Assembly: GCA_001931905.2 (NCBI GenBank)
Contig: MSJI02000060.1
Span: 1-15,540, forward strand
Reading direction: 5' to 3'
DNA length: 15,540 bases
Source: Cladosporium sp. IMV 00045
Taxonomy: Eukaryota > Ascomycota > Dothideomycetes > Cladosporiales > Cladosporiaceae
Shown here: piece after piece, positions 1 to 8,876 of the stretch
Numbering within the stretch: the stretch's first letter is position 1
Layout: every line of letters begins with the position of its first letter
Notes under the pieces: generated by a model
Seen by the model: only the letters and a program-made list of their open reading frames with translations
What the model was told of the DNA's origin: nothing
Databases searched by the model: none
Program-made: the position numbers and the translations under genes

Positions 1-507
1 TTCTTCACGGTCCTCTTCCCCTTCCTCTCCTGGCGCTTCGACCGACGCCAGATCTTCTTCATCGTCTCCGCCCCCCTCATCATGATCGGATACATCATGT
101 TCCTGGCCTCGCAAGACCCCCAAACCCGTTACGGCGCCACCTTCCTCATCACCGCCGGCGCCTTCGCCTTCGGAGCCCTGTGCAACGCGCAAGTATCCGC
201 CAACGTCCTCACGGACACGGCGCGCGCTTCAGCCATCGGCACAAACGTCATGTTCGGCAACATTGGCGGTTTGATTTCGACTTGGGCTTTCTTGCCCTTC
301 GATGGACCGGATTATCCGATCGGAAATGGGTTGAACCTCGGCACAAGCTCGATGATTCTCATCTTGAGCATCCTCATGCTGTTCTACATGAAGTGGAACA
401 ACTCGAAGAGAGACAAGAAGAACCCCGAGGCTGAGCTGGCGGGTCTGGATGATAAGGCGCAGGCGGATCTGGACTGGAGGCATCCGTCTTTCCGCTGGAG
501 GCCGTGA
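1..507 (+). CDS. MFS permease, Dal5/allantoate-permease-like (ACS family), 5' truncated by window
   Basis: The frame is open from base 1 to the TGA at 505-507, giving 168 visible C-terminal residues; the start lies outside the window. The sequence has the look of the last transmembrane helices of an anion:cation symporter (ACS) family MFS permease: hydrophobic segments, a helix with NVLTDTARASAIGTNVMFGN then GGLISTW, the loop with DGPDYPIGNGLNLG, a last helix (SSMILILSILMLFYMKW), and a charged cytosolic tail ending in WRHPSFRWRP. Members of this family import small organic anions such as allantoate, vitamins or nicotinate across the plasma membrane; the substrate cannot be told from this fragment. 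It converges with the Zn2Cys6 regulator, 177 bp separating the two stop codons. The third codon position is strongly C-rich in the first 250 bases. Confidence 0.85.
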   Translation, partial: FFTVLFPFLSWRFDRRQIFFIVSAPLIMIGYIMFLASQDPQTRYGATFLITAGAFAFGALCNAQVSANVLTDTARASAIGTNVMFGNIGGLISTWAFLPFDGPDYPIGNGLNLGTSSMILILSILMLFYMKWNNSKRDKKNPEAELAGLDDKAQADLDWRHPSFRWRP

Positions 508-684
508 GTTGTTCGTCGTCTGCCTAACAGTGGGCTGTCGAGCAGGTCTCGGTGTTGTTTCTCTTTTCCAATGAATATTTTGTAATCCTAACGTTGCGTA
601 TGTATCCATTCCATGAAACCAGACTGTACAGTGTTTCGATCGAACCGCACGACCCTGCGCCAGCTGAGCCGTGAATTGCTATGA

Positions 685-3410
685 CTATTGATTCGGCATA
701 TAATTAATATCCGGCCAAGTCGGATACGTCAAATCCTGCTCCAACAGCCCCATAAGCGAACTGCTGCCATAGAACCAATCGTTGAGATAATTCGCGTCAA
801 GTTGATTCCCACCGGCAGGAGTGCCATTAAAGTTATCCGGCACAGGCGGCGCGAACCCAATAGCAGACAGGTAGCCGTCAATGTCGTTGATCGCAGGCTG
901 CATGGAACCCTGCGTCTGCGCCGCGGTGTTGGCGTTCTGCTGAGTCATGCGCGCGGCTTCCTGAGATTTCGCTTGCACGTACAGATCGGCGACTTTTTGG
1001 AAGATGTCGCACAAGCGGTAGTATTTGGCCACGCCGTCGGAGAAGTGGCTGAGCGATTTTAGGGTGGCGACGTAGTCGCTGAGGAGGTGGAGGTCTGCTT
1101 GGGCGTTCATGGGGTTGGCGATGATGTGACAGAAAGTTACGGTGAATGGCGTGAAGGGCGAGTGGAGGAGTGTCCTGGGATTAATTAGCTTTCTAACATC
1201 TTTGGTATGTGTCTGTAAGGTTGATAGCGGGTGGTAATCGATTGCAACCCAGCACTTAGCCACCCCAGGAGAAAATATTTGGGGCCAACTCACCAATGGC
1301 AATGTGCACTCCACACACTTTCGGGCAAGTCTGTATGCGACCTCTTGATCTCGATAGAGAGCCACAAGGCTTTCCTGGCAGCCTCGAGAGCAGGAGATTC
1401 GCCACTTTGGGCCGACATCGTCGCGTGCTGCACGAGAGCAACTGTGCTGTAGTGCATGATGGCATCCGACTCCCGAAGAAGGTAAAGATAAAGCACAGGA
1501 GGACCTTCAAGATTACGCTCCATCGCAACCTGTTCGCGAGCGTCCCAGACTTCTTGCAATCGCAGAACAAGCCTTGCCGCGCGTCTCGACCGCTCCTCAA
1601 GGGGTTGTTGGAGAGCCGCTGGGGAGTAAAGGTGCTCGACTGCCTGACACTGTACTCTGCCGAGCTCGATCCAGTAATGCAGGACTCTCACAAAGGCCTT
1701 GGGAACTGCACCGTTGTCGACGATCATGGGAACCGTGATGTCGTGGTCTCGTATCACTGGCGAGCGGCCAAGGCGAATTGAGAAGCTGGTATCGAATATA
1801 TATACCATCCAGAAGAGGTAGATTTTGTGTTGTCGTTGTTGTTCAGTATCGGATTGCATGGAGGATAGCCGATTGTAGCCAAGAGAAGTGACCATTGTTG
1901 CAGCTGTTGAAGTCATAGACAGGGCCAGGTAAGGCTTGCAAAGCTCGATAGCAGTAGTTGCCTGCTTCCAGTCAGTACCTCATGTATGCACCGCACAGGA
2001 CCTCGGCCCTTCCCAAGATTGCTCAGTAGCAATTCTCGGGCCTGCGAGTGGTAGAAATTGACGTCACTTACTCCGATGATGAGAGAAGTCACAGCCTCTG
2101 TACTAGGGGCTATGATCAGCGGCAACTCGCTAATGGCCTTCTCTAGCTTTGCGAGGAAAGTCCTCGCTAGGACAGTGTAACGCTTCGCTTGCACGCTATC
2201 TTTGTCATTTTCGCTGTACTCAATGCACAGCTCGAACAATATGCCGAAAACAAGTACCCTCCTGACTGGGCCGCAATCCTTAGGGTGATTGAACATGTCC
2301 TCGCATTTCTGCTTCAGAGGTCCAATGGTGAGCACCGGGAAAAAGGTGAGAATCAGACTATCTGTAGGGTGTGTAAGCCAATATCCGACAATGTCTGAGA
2401 ACGTACGCACTGTCGGCCTTCTTCAAGATTTCGTATATCTCGGCGCGTGTGGGCGGTGGTGCCTTGTCGACTGGTCGATTCCAGAGAGTTTTACTGAGGT
2501 CTGCAGTGTTTGGATTGTCGTTGATCTTGCCAAGCATGTCCTTCAAGGAACTCAGAGCGCTTGCCAGGGCTGGGTTTTGGTCGATAGAAGGGCTTTGCCC
2601 AACCGCTTGCTCTACTAACTTACTAGCAAGTACTGAGTGGGTGTTGGCAGTAGCATCGTAGACTTCGACCGCAGCAGCTTGATCTGTCAAGACCCCGGAA
2701 GAAGGGGCTGTACTGTGGCCACCTGGTGATGCAAATGCATTCGCAGGCGTTTGAGCCGGATTTGAGGAGGCTCCATGAGATGCTGGACTGGATGGGGATG
2801 GTAGGTGTTTGAGGTAGGCTTCTATGGTGGCAAGGCGGTCACCAATGCGATCAATCTTCTTCTCGCTGTGAACTCAGTGTCAGTAAGAATGAACCACCAC
2901 GATCGCACAGTAGATTTGCAGGTTGTACTGAAGAATCTTTGCCAATCCCTCATGCTAGTGCGATCAAGCTTCGTGATATCCGAGTGATGGAAGCCTGTAA
3001 AGAGAATTGACATGAAGAACGAGTCTCTCATGGCTGGAGGCAAGCAAGTCCATGCCATTTTGGCTGCTTGTTTTGCCGATCTTACGAGAAATGGAGAGAT
3101 AAGTCTTGCAGAACACTTACTATTCTTTGGTAATTATGACTCTCGACCGTGGCTCTTTGTCTTCATTCCGGCTTGTTCTGCACACTGAGATTGGCGTATC
3201 AGCGTCTTTATAGTTTCTTCACGTACACAGATGGACACATACCGGCACCGCTGCTTTTGCAGTTTGAGCATGGTGAGCCTTTGTCACAACGAACCTTCCT
3301 GTGCTTGCAAGCATCACACTGGGAGGTCGCGTCAGCACAAATATGGCCCTGTAGGGCTGGGGCCTACATACCGCGCGTTGCGTGGGTACCGGGCCTGCTT
3401 CCTGCGACAT
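685..3410 (-). CDS. Zn2Cys6 (C6) transcription factor with fungal_trans domain
   Basis: Seven exons, listed in transcript order: 3410-3372, 3318-3243, 3184-3121, 2865-2411, 2361-2072, 1961-1294, 1174-685. They total 2082 nt, or 693 aa. The start has a strong context (GCCGCCATG) and an in-frame TAG eight codons upstream (3434-3432). The zinc cluster has Cys at residues 14, 17, 24, 30, 33 and 40, i.e. C-x2-C-x6-C-x5-C-x2-C-x6-C; its six cysteines are spread over exons 2 and 3. A short linker (RVIITKEYEKKIDRIGDRL) and predicted coiled coil follow. The middle of the protein carries the fungal_trans (fungal transcription factor middle homology) pattern, including LGYNR then LFWMVYIFDTSFSIRLGRSP, and later HSPFTPFTVTF. 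The C-terminus has a typical DWFYGSSSLMGLLEQDL stretch. By family it should be a nuclear DNA-binding regulator recognising CGG half-sites. It is divergent from the ABC exporter, so control of that gene is a fair inference, not shown. Intron 3 is unusually long at 255 nt. Confidence 0.9.
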
Positions 3411-3587
3411 GGCGGCAAAATACCGAGCGATCTACTGACAAGCGGCCTAAGGCGAGCAAGTATATTGTCGGTTTCACGGTGGCTGCCTGCGATCATCCAA
3501 GCACATCTGCAGTCCATGCGCACGCGAGGCTGGGGCCCGCGGGCAGCGAGGAGGATTTGTGTCAGAAGAGACGATATCGTAGACCGA

Positions 3588-3592
3588 CCAAT
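3588..3592 (+). promoter_or_regulatory. CCAAT box
   Basis: CCAATCA stands in the divergent promoter, 177 bp upstream of the regulator's start codon and 461 bp upstream of the exporter's. CCAAT is the core site of the fungal HAP complex, which binds in either orientation. A single 5-mer can occur by chance. Confidence 0.3.
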
Positions 3593-3712
3593 CAACGCTG
3601 ACTCGCTCCGTCGGATTCTCGCATTCAAAGTTGGTGGTGCCACCGCATCCTCCTTCGAAAAAGCCTGGGCGCGTGGCCGTCATTGAGAGTTTGCAAGCTC
3701 TGCCCACGATGA

Positions 3713-3743
3713 CGGCGCCGAGTGGATGTGACGGTCAACCGTC
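3713..3743. promoter_or_regulatory. Pair of CGG inverted repeats, candidate Zn2Cys6 binding sites
   Basis: CGGCGCCG at 3713-3720 is a perfect palindrome, CGG-N2-CCG. GACGGTCAACCGTC at 3730-3743 has perfect 6-bp arms around CA and contains CGG-N4-CCG. The centres of the two are 20 bp apart, about two helical turns, so both would face the same side of the DNA. Zn2Cys6 dimers are known to bind inverted or everted CGG pairs whose spacing sets specificity. That this locus's own regulator binds here is inference. Confidence 0.45.
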
Positions 3744-4053
3744 CTACTTTCAAGACCTGTGCTCGTCGCTTTCACACCACGTTATTCAGTATCTAATGTG
3801 GAGTCCCTCTCGAAACGGGTAACCGATCGCTTTCGGCATCGCTCTCTATCCGACGGCACCTTGCCTCATTGAAACGACGTCTCCTATACGAGCCACCGCT
3901 GTTGCCTTAATCTTGATTGTGATCATGCTGAAATAAAAGATGTTGAAATTGCACAGATCAAATCTCTCCCACATAAGTTCTTCATCAGCCCTCCGTTGAC
4001 CGAACGTCTGTAGCTTTGCTCAATCTTTCAACTGAGTGCGCTTGGCTATCACT

Positions 4054-7000
4054 ATGGGTTCTGAGAAAGGCGACGGCAGTGATGCCAATGCCTCATCCAA
4101 GGAAGCGAAGGAGGAGAAACCCCAGTCTTCGGGATTCAAGAGCTATCTGGTGAGTGTGCATTTCTTTTGCGAACCTGCGCTCGTCATTGTCATTAACTTC
4201 TATCACCACAGCGTGTTTTCCACTACTCAGACAGCACGAGTTTGGCCCTCTATGTAGTATCCATCTTAGCTGCAATTGGCGCCGGCACCGCCCTCCCATT
4301 CATGGATATCGTATTCGGCAAATTCGTCACGACCTTCAACAATTTCGCAATGGGTGCAATCAGCCCAGCTGAGTACATGGACGAGGTGGAGAAGTTCACG
4401 CTCTACTTCATATACCTCTTTGTTGCCAAGTTTGTTCTGGTATACGTCCATTCCCTCGGAGCGTCCATTGCGGCTATTCGTACAACAAAAGCTTTGCGGC
4501 TTGATTTCCTTCAATGCCTCCTTCGACAAGACATGACTTTCTTCGATTCGAAGGAGGGCGGTTCGCCGTCAGTCAAGGTTACCACGAATGGTAACAACGT
4601 CAACAACGGTATCTCGGACAAGCTCACCCTACTCATCCAAAGCATCTCCACCATGGTCTCTGCCTTCATCATTGCCTTGGTAGTGCAGTGGAAACTCACA
4701 CTGATCTGTTGTTGCATTTTGCCCACCATCATCGTCATCATGGGCATCAGCGCTACGGTCGACATAATACAAGAGAAAAAGATAATGGAAATCTACTCTA
4801 AAGCTGGCCTTCTAGCCGAGGAGGTATTCTCCAGCATTGCGGCCGTTCACGCATTCTGGCTGCAGCCGCTTATGTTCAAGAAGTACGATGCTTTGTTGGC
4901 GGAGGGGGAGCACTACGGCAAAAAGAAGTCGCCAAATTACGGCGTAATGTTCTCAAGCTCCTTCTTCTGCATCTACTCGGGCTACGGTCTCGCGTTTTGG
5001 CAGGGCATTCGAATGTACGCTTCTGGCGAAATACCTCAACCGGGCACAATCGTCACGTAAGTGTCTTTGCACCAACTTCGCGCGCTGTTTCTTCTTGAGC
5101 TGACTCGGGCACAGTGTCATTTTTGCTCTCATTGTCGCTGCCACTGCTATGACAACAGTCATCATGCAACTGTTCAACATCACCAAGGCTGCCAGTGCCG
5201 CCGATGAGCTCTTTCAAACCATCGACAGAGAATCACCAATCGATCCCATGTCGAACCATGGACTGGTTCCAGAGTATTGCACTGGTGATATAGAGCTACG
5301 GGATGTTGAGTTTTCGTACCCATCTCGACCTGACACCAAGGTACTTGCCGGACTATCCCTCTCAATCCCCGCAAGGAAGACGACAGCCTTGGTCGGAGCG
5401 AGTGGCTCTGGCAAGAGCACCCTCGTGGCACTGCTGGAGCGCTGGTACGATCAAGCTGCGGGCTCGATCACTTTAGATGGCGTCGAAACTCGAGACCTCA
5501 ATCTCCGATACCTTCGCACAAAGATTCGTCTTGTGCAACAAGAGCCGGTGCTATTCAGTGGCACTGTATTCGACAATGTCGCCCATGGATTGTTAGGTAC
5601 TGAGCATGAAGACGCTTCTCCGGAGAAAAAGATGCAGCTCGTCCAAAACGCGTGTAAAGACGCGTTCGCTCATGAATTCATTGAGCAGCTGCCGGAGCAA
5701 TACTTCACCCAGATAGGCGAAAGAGCAAGAATGCTTTCAGGAGGCAAGTTCAACGATTCATTCCTTATCGCAAACAGCGACTAACAAGAGCTTCATAGGC
5801 CAGAAGCAGCGTATCGCAATCGCTAGAAGCATCATCTCTAACCCGCCAATCTTACTGCTCGACGAAGCTACCAGCGCCCTTGATCCGAGGGCCGAGAAGA
5901 TTGTCCAGCAAGCACTCGATAATGTCAGCTCCAATCGAACCACCATCACTATCGCACACAAGCTTTCCACCATTCAAAAAGCAGACAACATTGTGGTGAT
6001 GTCACAAGGCACACTCGTCGAGCAAGGTACTCACCAAGAATTGCTCGCAAGGGAAGGTGCTTATTCAAAGCTTGTCTATTCGCAAGATCTCGAGCGAGCT
6101 GAAGCAAAGCACACTTCCGAATCTGAAGACGTTTCAGACGACGATGCACCTGAATTGGAACACCGCAGCTCAAGGAAGCTGTCACTCAAGCGAACAGTCA
6201 GTTCGGTTGGCAGCACACACGCAGAACAAGGCAATCAGCCAGGGTCATCAGAGACGATGGGCTATGGCTTGTTCAAATGCTTGTGCTTGCTAATTAAAGA
6301 ACAACCCAACCTGTGGTACCTTTACATCATCACCGCTGTGGTGTCCATCTTTGGTGGTAAGTATTGCGCTGCGGATTTGCAACATCCTGATAACTGACAT
6401 CTTCATGTAGGAGGCACACTCGCCGTACAAGCGATTCTCTTCTCAAGAACCTTCAATGTTTTCCAGATGACGGGCAGCGAAGCAACCTCAGAGGGTGACT
6501 TCTGGGCACTCATGTTCTTCGTCGTGGCGATCGCCAACTGGTTCTTCTACTTCGTTTTGGGTGTGACTTGCAACATGATCTCACAAGCGGTCACTCGGCG
6601 CTACAGACTGGAGCTCTTCAAGAATACTGTCAAGCAGGACATAGCATTCTTCGACAAAGAGGTCAATGCTACCGGAGCGACCACCTCAAGACTCTCAAGG
6701 TGCGCTACCGATCTGCAAGAGCTCCTCAGCGCCAACGCCGGCTTGGTACTGAACAACGTTGTGACAACCATCTCCTGCTGTATCCTCGGCATCGCCTATG
6801 GATGGAAACTCGGGCTCGTTTGCACTTTCGCCGCTTTGCCTCCTCTCTTGCTGGGCGGTTACTATGGCATTCGCATCTCGACGAAGCTGGACGAGGACAC
6901 CACAAAGCGCTTTGCTGGTAGTGCTGCCATTGCTGCTGAGGCTATTGCAGCAATTCGGACGGTTGCTTCCCTAGTGCTGGAGAACACTGTCATCCAGCAA

Positions 7001-8107
7001 TACGAGACGCGGTTATCTATTGTCGCCAAGGCATCTGCCAGAAAACTTTCGATTACCATGATATTCTACTCTTTGACACAGAGCATCAATTTCTTGGCCA
7101 TGGCTTTGGGCTTCTGGTACGGCGGCAAGCTTTGTTCGACTGGCGAGTACAGTACCGAGGTATTCTTCGTCGTGTTCATCGCAATCATCTTGGGTGGCGA
7201 GAGTGTCGCCTCGTTCTTCCAGTACAGCACCTCAATATCGAAAGCGACTCCCGCCGCCAACTACATCTTCTACCTCCGGACCCAGACGCCTGATTGGAAA
7301 GAAGAAGACGAGGCTGGGTTTCAAAGCGAGGAGTCTAGAGGGAAGCCGGCGTCAGTTGGGATCGAGTCACTGGAGTTTGCCTACCCTTCGAGACCACGCG
7401 CTCAAGTCATCAAAGGCATCGACGTGCGTGTTTTGGCTGGCAAATTTGTGGCCTTCGTCGGCCCATCTGGATGCGGCAAGTCGACAATGATCTCTTTACT
7501 CACGAGATTCTACGATCCCACGTCCGGAGAAATCGTTGTAAACGGTCAGCCCATCACCGAAATCGATCCACGCCAACATCGCCGACGCCTTGCTCTTGTC
7601 CAGCAGGAGCCGGTCTTGTATTCAGGCAGCATCCAAGAAAACGTCTCAATGGGCATCATCGAGTCAGTTGAGCCAACACAAGCCCAAGTTGAGGATGCTC
7701 TGAGGAGCGCGAACATCCTCGACTTCGTCAAATCTCTCCCAGAAGGTCTGAACACCGAACTAGGCAACCGCGGCACCCAACTCTCAGGAGGCCAACGCCA
7801 GCGCGTAGCTATCGCACGAGCACTCATCCGCAACCCGAGAATCTTGCTGCTAGACGAAGCTACTTCGGCACTCGATACGGAGAGCGAGAAGATTGTACAA
7901 GCAGCGCTCATGGAAGCGGCGAAAGATGGCGGTCGCACTACGATCGCCGTTGCACATCGTCTGAGTACTATTAAAGACGCTGACACGATCTGTGTCTTCC
8001 AAGCTGGTAGAATTGTGGAAATTGGTGACCATGCATCTCTGCTTGCTCGACGCGGGACTTACTATGAGATGTGCAAGGGACAGGCGCTTGACAAGGCAAC
8101 GACTTGA
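4054..8107 (+). CDS. ABC-B family full transporter (P-glycoprotein/MDR-like exporter)
   Basis: Five exons: 4054-4149, 4212-5056, 5115-5743, 5799-6356 and 6411-8107; 3825 nt, 1274 aa, the usual size of a TMD-NBD-TMD-NBD exporter. The first 32 residues are charged and cytosolic. In NBD1 the visible motifs are A-loop Y382 (FSYPSRP), Walker A G408-T416 with K414, Q-loop Q456, signature LSGGQ at 521-525, Walker B ILLLDE with D545/E546, and H-loop H577. In NBD2 they are A-loop Y1034, Walker A 1060-1068 with K1066, Q1108, LSGGQ 1167-1171, D1191/E1192 and H1225. Both ATP sites therefore look competent. The linker has an acidic run and basic Ser/Thr sites. Fungal relatives export drugs, toxins, pheromone or metabolites at the plasma or vacuolar membrane; the substrate cannot be read here. 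Introns 1, 2 and 4 have GT donors; intron 3 is GC-AG. It is divergent from the C6 regulator. Confidence 0.95.
5744..5798 (+). other. GC-AG intron in the ABC exporter gene
   Basis: The 55-nt intron starts GCAAGT and ends TAG, with a perfect CTAAC branch site at 5780-5784. The joined exons restore the glycine codon (G + GC) of LSGGQ in NBD1, directly followed by QKQRIAIAR. No GT donor nearby gives this reading; continuing without splicing reaches a stop at 5782-5784. AG|GCAAGT is the known consensus for the rare GC donor class. Confidence 0.88.
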
Positions 8108-8150
8108 AGAGATGAATTCAAATCGGTCGAAGGCAGTCTACTATCACCTC

Positions 8151-8156
8151 AATAAA
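8151..8156 (+). terminator. Putative polyadenylation signal of the ABC exporter
   Basis: AATAAA begins 44 nt after the TGA stop codon of the exporter. This is the canonical hexamer, although fungi use it loosely and the cleavage site itself is not visible. Confidence 0.4.
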
Positions 8157-8442
8157 ATCGCACTTTCTCCGCTCTTATACTCTACCAGATTTGGGCACAG
8201 GCACAAAGAGGATGTCCATACATCAGCCCTATTCTCTGTTGGACTGTCCGCCGATTTGTACAAGATTTGTGCATGTCTTTCATCTTTGCAGGTGCAAATT
8301 TTCCCCTATCTCTGATGCATTAGCAATGCTAGAACGACAATTCTAGTACGAAGTTTCGTATCGAAGATTTGCAGAACTACCACTCGTCCTTGATGATACG
8401 CTCACTTAAAGCGACAGAAGCTTACCTGTAACCAACGTCAAA

Positions 8443-8673
8443 ATGGCTGCACCAGATCGGATAGTACTTTGCTTTTCGAATGAAGAGAAACGCTTGGAAC
8501 GTACGTTTCAGATCAGCCAGATCATCGTGGGCAATCGCTTAGCTCTATTAGAGGTCATTTAAGATTGCTTCTAGTAGTATCATCACTGTCTGGGAGATAT
8601 CATTCTCTTGTACTCAATGACTGACTGTTGTTCTCCAGAAAATGGTCGCTTGATATTTACAATCGATAATTGA
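8443..8673 (+). CDS. Candidate two-exon micro-ORF of unknown function, 30 aa
   Basis: I do not recognise this. The ATG at 8443 has a good context (CAAAATGGC). Unspliced, the frame runs 39 aa to TAA at 8560-8562. A strong donor, GTACGT, begins at 8501, and a strong acceptor, CTGAC then CTCCAG, ends at 8638. Joining 8443-8500 to 8639-8673 gives a 30-aa peptide beginning MAAPDRIVLCFSNEEKRLE and ending at TGA. It could be a real small gene, an upstream ORF and leader intron of the NLR-like gene, the remnant of a larger gene, or chance. The splice signals are the main reason for listing it. Confidence 0.2.
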
Positions 8674-8876
8674 ACGTCGAAACACCCTACGGACTCCCCG
8701 TGGCGCAGCGGTTCTGATATTGGTTCCACAGCAGAACGTGGCGTCCATACTCAGACAGCTTTGCATGATACCTCCAAGTATGTCTCTGGATGATAAAAAG
8801 CTCAGACTTGAGCGTCTGTCAGCCCAACTCATCCTTCTCCATCATCATACCTCCCATCAAACAACCTCGATCGCAC

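Larger units (their letters stand above)
3411..4053. promoter_or_regulatory. Shared divergent promoter of the C6 regulator and the ABC exporter
   Basis: 643 bp lie between the two start codons. Open frames here on both strands are short and look like nothing known, so I read it as promoter plus 5' leaders. Visible elements are a CCAAT motif at 3588-3592, an everted CCG-T-CGG inside TCCGTCGGA (3607-3615), an inverted repeat GGTGG/CCACC (3633-3644), a 10-bp palindrome GCCCGCGGGC (3535-3544), and two CGG/CCG inverted repeats described separately. No clear TATA box was found; the AATAAAAG near 3930 is only A/T-rich. Which gene each element serves is not known. Confidence 0.7.
8108..8876. other. 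Intergenic region between the ABC exporter and the NLR-like gene
   Basis: 769 bp without a recognisable gene. It holds the exporter's presumed 3' UTR and the promoter and leader of the next gene. A small perfect inverted repeat, CTAGAA/TTCTAG with a 6-nt gap, lies at 8329-8346. A possible tiny spliced ORF (8443-8673) is listed separately. A hairpin, GTTCTG (8711-8716) with CAGAAC (8732-8737), lies next to a tRNA-like D-arm string that does not extend to a tRNA. Confidence 0.6.

Noticed and set aside
2822..3058. A 78-aa minus-strand ORF within intron 3 of the C6 regulator
   Set aside because: It runs into exon 4 in the wrong frame and has no recognisable domain; the zinc cluster and linker join perfectly when the region is spliced out.
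3149..3822. Overlapping ORFs of 60-150 codons on both strands in the divergent promoter
   Set aside because: They are shadows of exons 1-3 or GC-rich low-stop stretches; none shows a domain and the regulator has an in-frame stop upstream of its ATG.
1..8107. A secondary-metabolite gene cluster
   Set aside because: A permease, a C6 regulator and an exporter are present, but no backbone or tailoring enzyme is in the window, and housekeeping genes follow closely.
8329..8346. Inverted repeat CTAGAA/TTCTAG as a heat-shock element or terminator
   Set aside because: The 6-nt gap does not fit the nGAAnnTTCn unit of heat-shock sites, and a 6-bp stem is too short to mean much in fungal DNA.
8695..8745. 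A tRNA-like D-arm string (GTGGCGCAGCGG), as in initiator tRNA-Met
   Set aside because: No anticodon stem, no T-arm (GGTTCGAANCC) and no matching acceptor stem follow; only a simple 6-bp hairpin is present.
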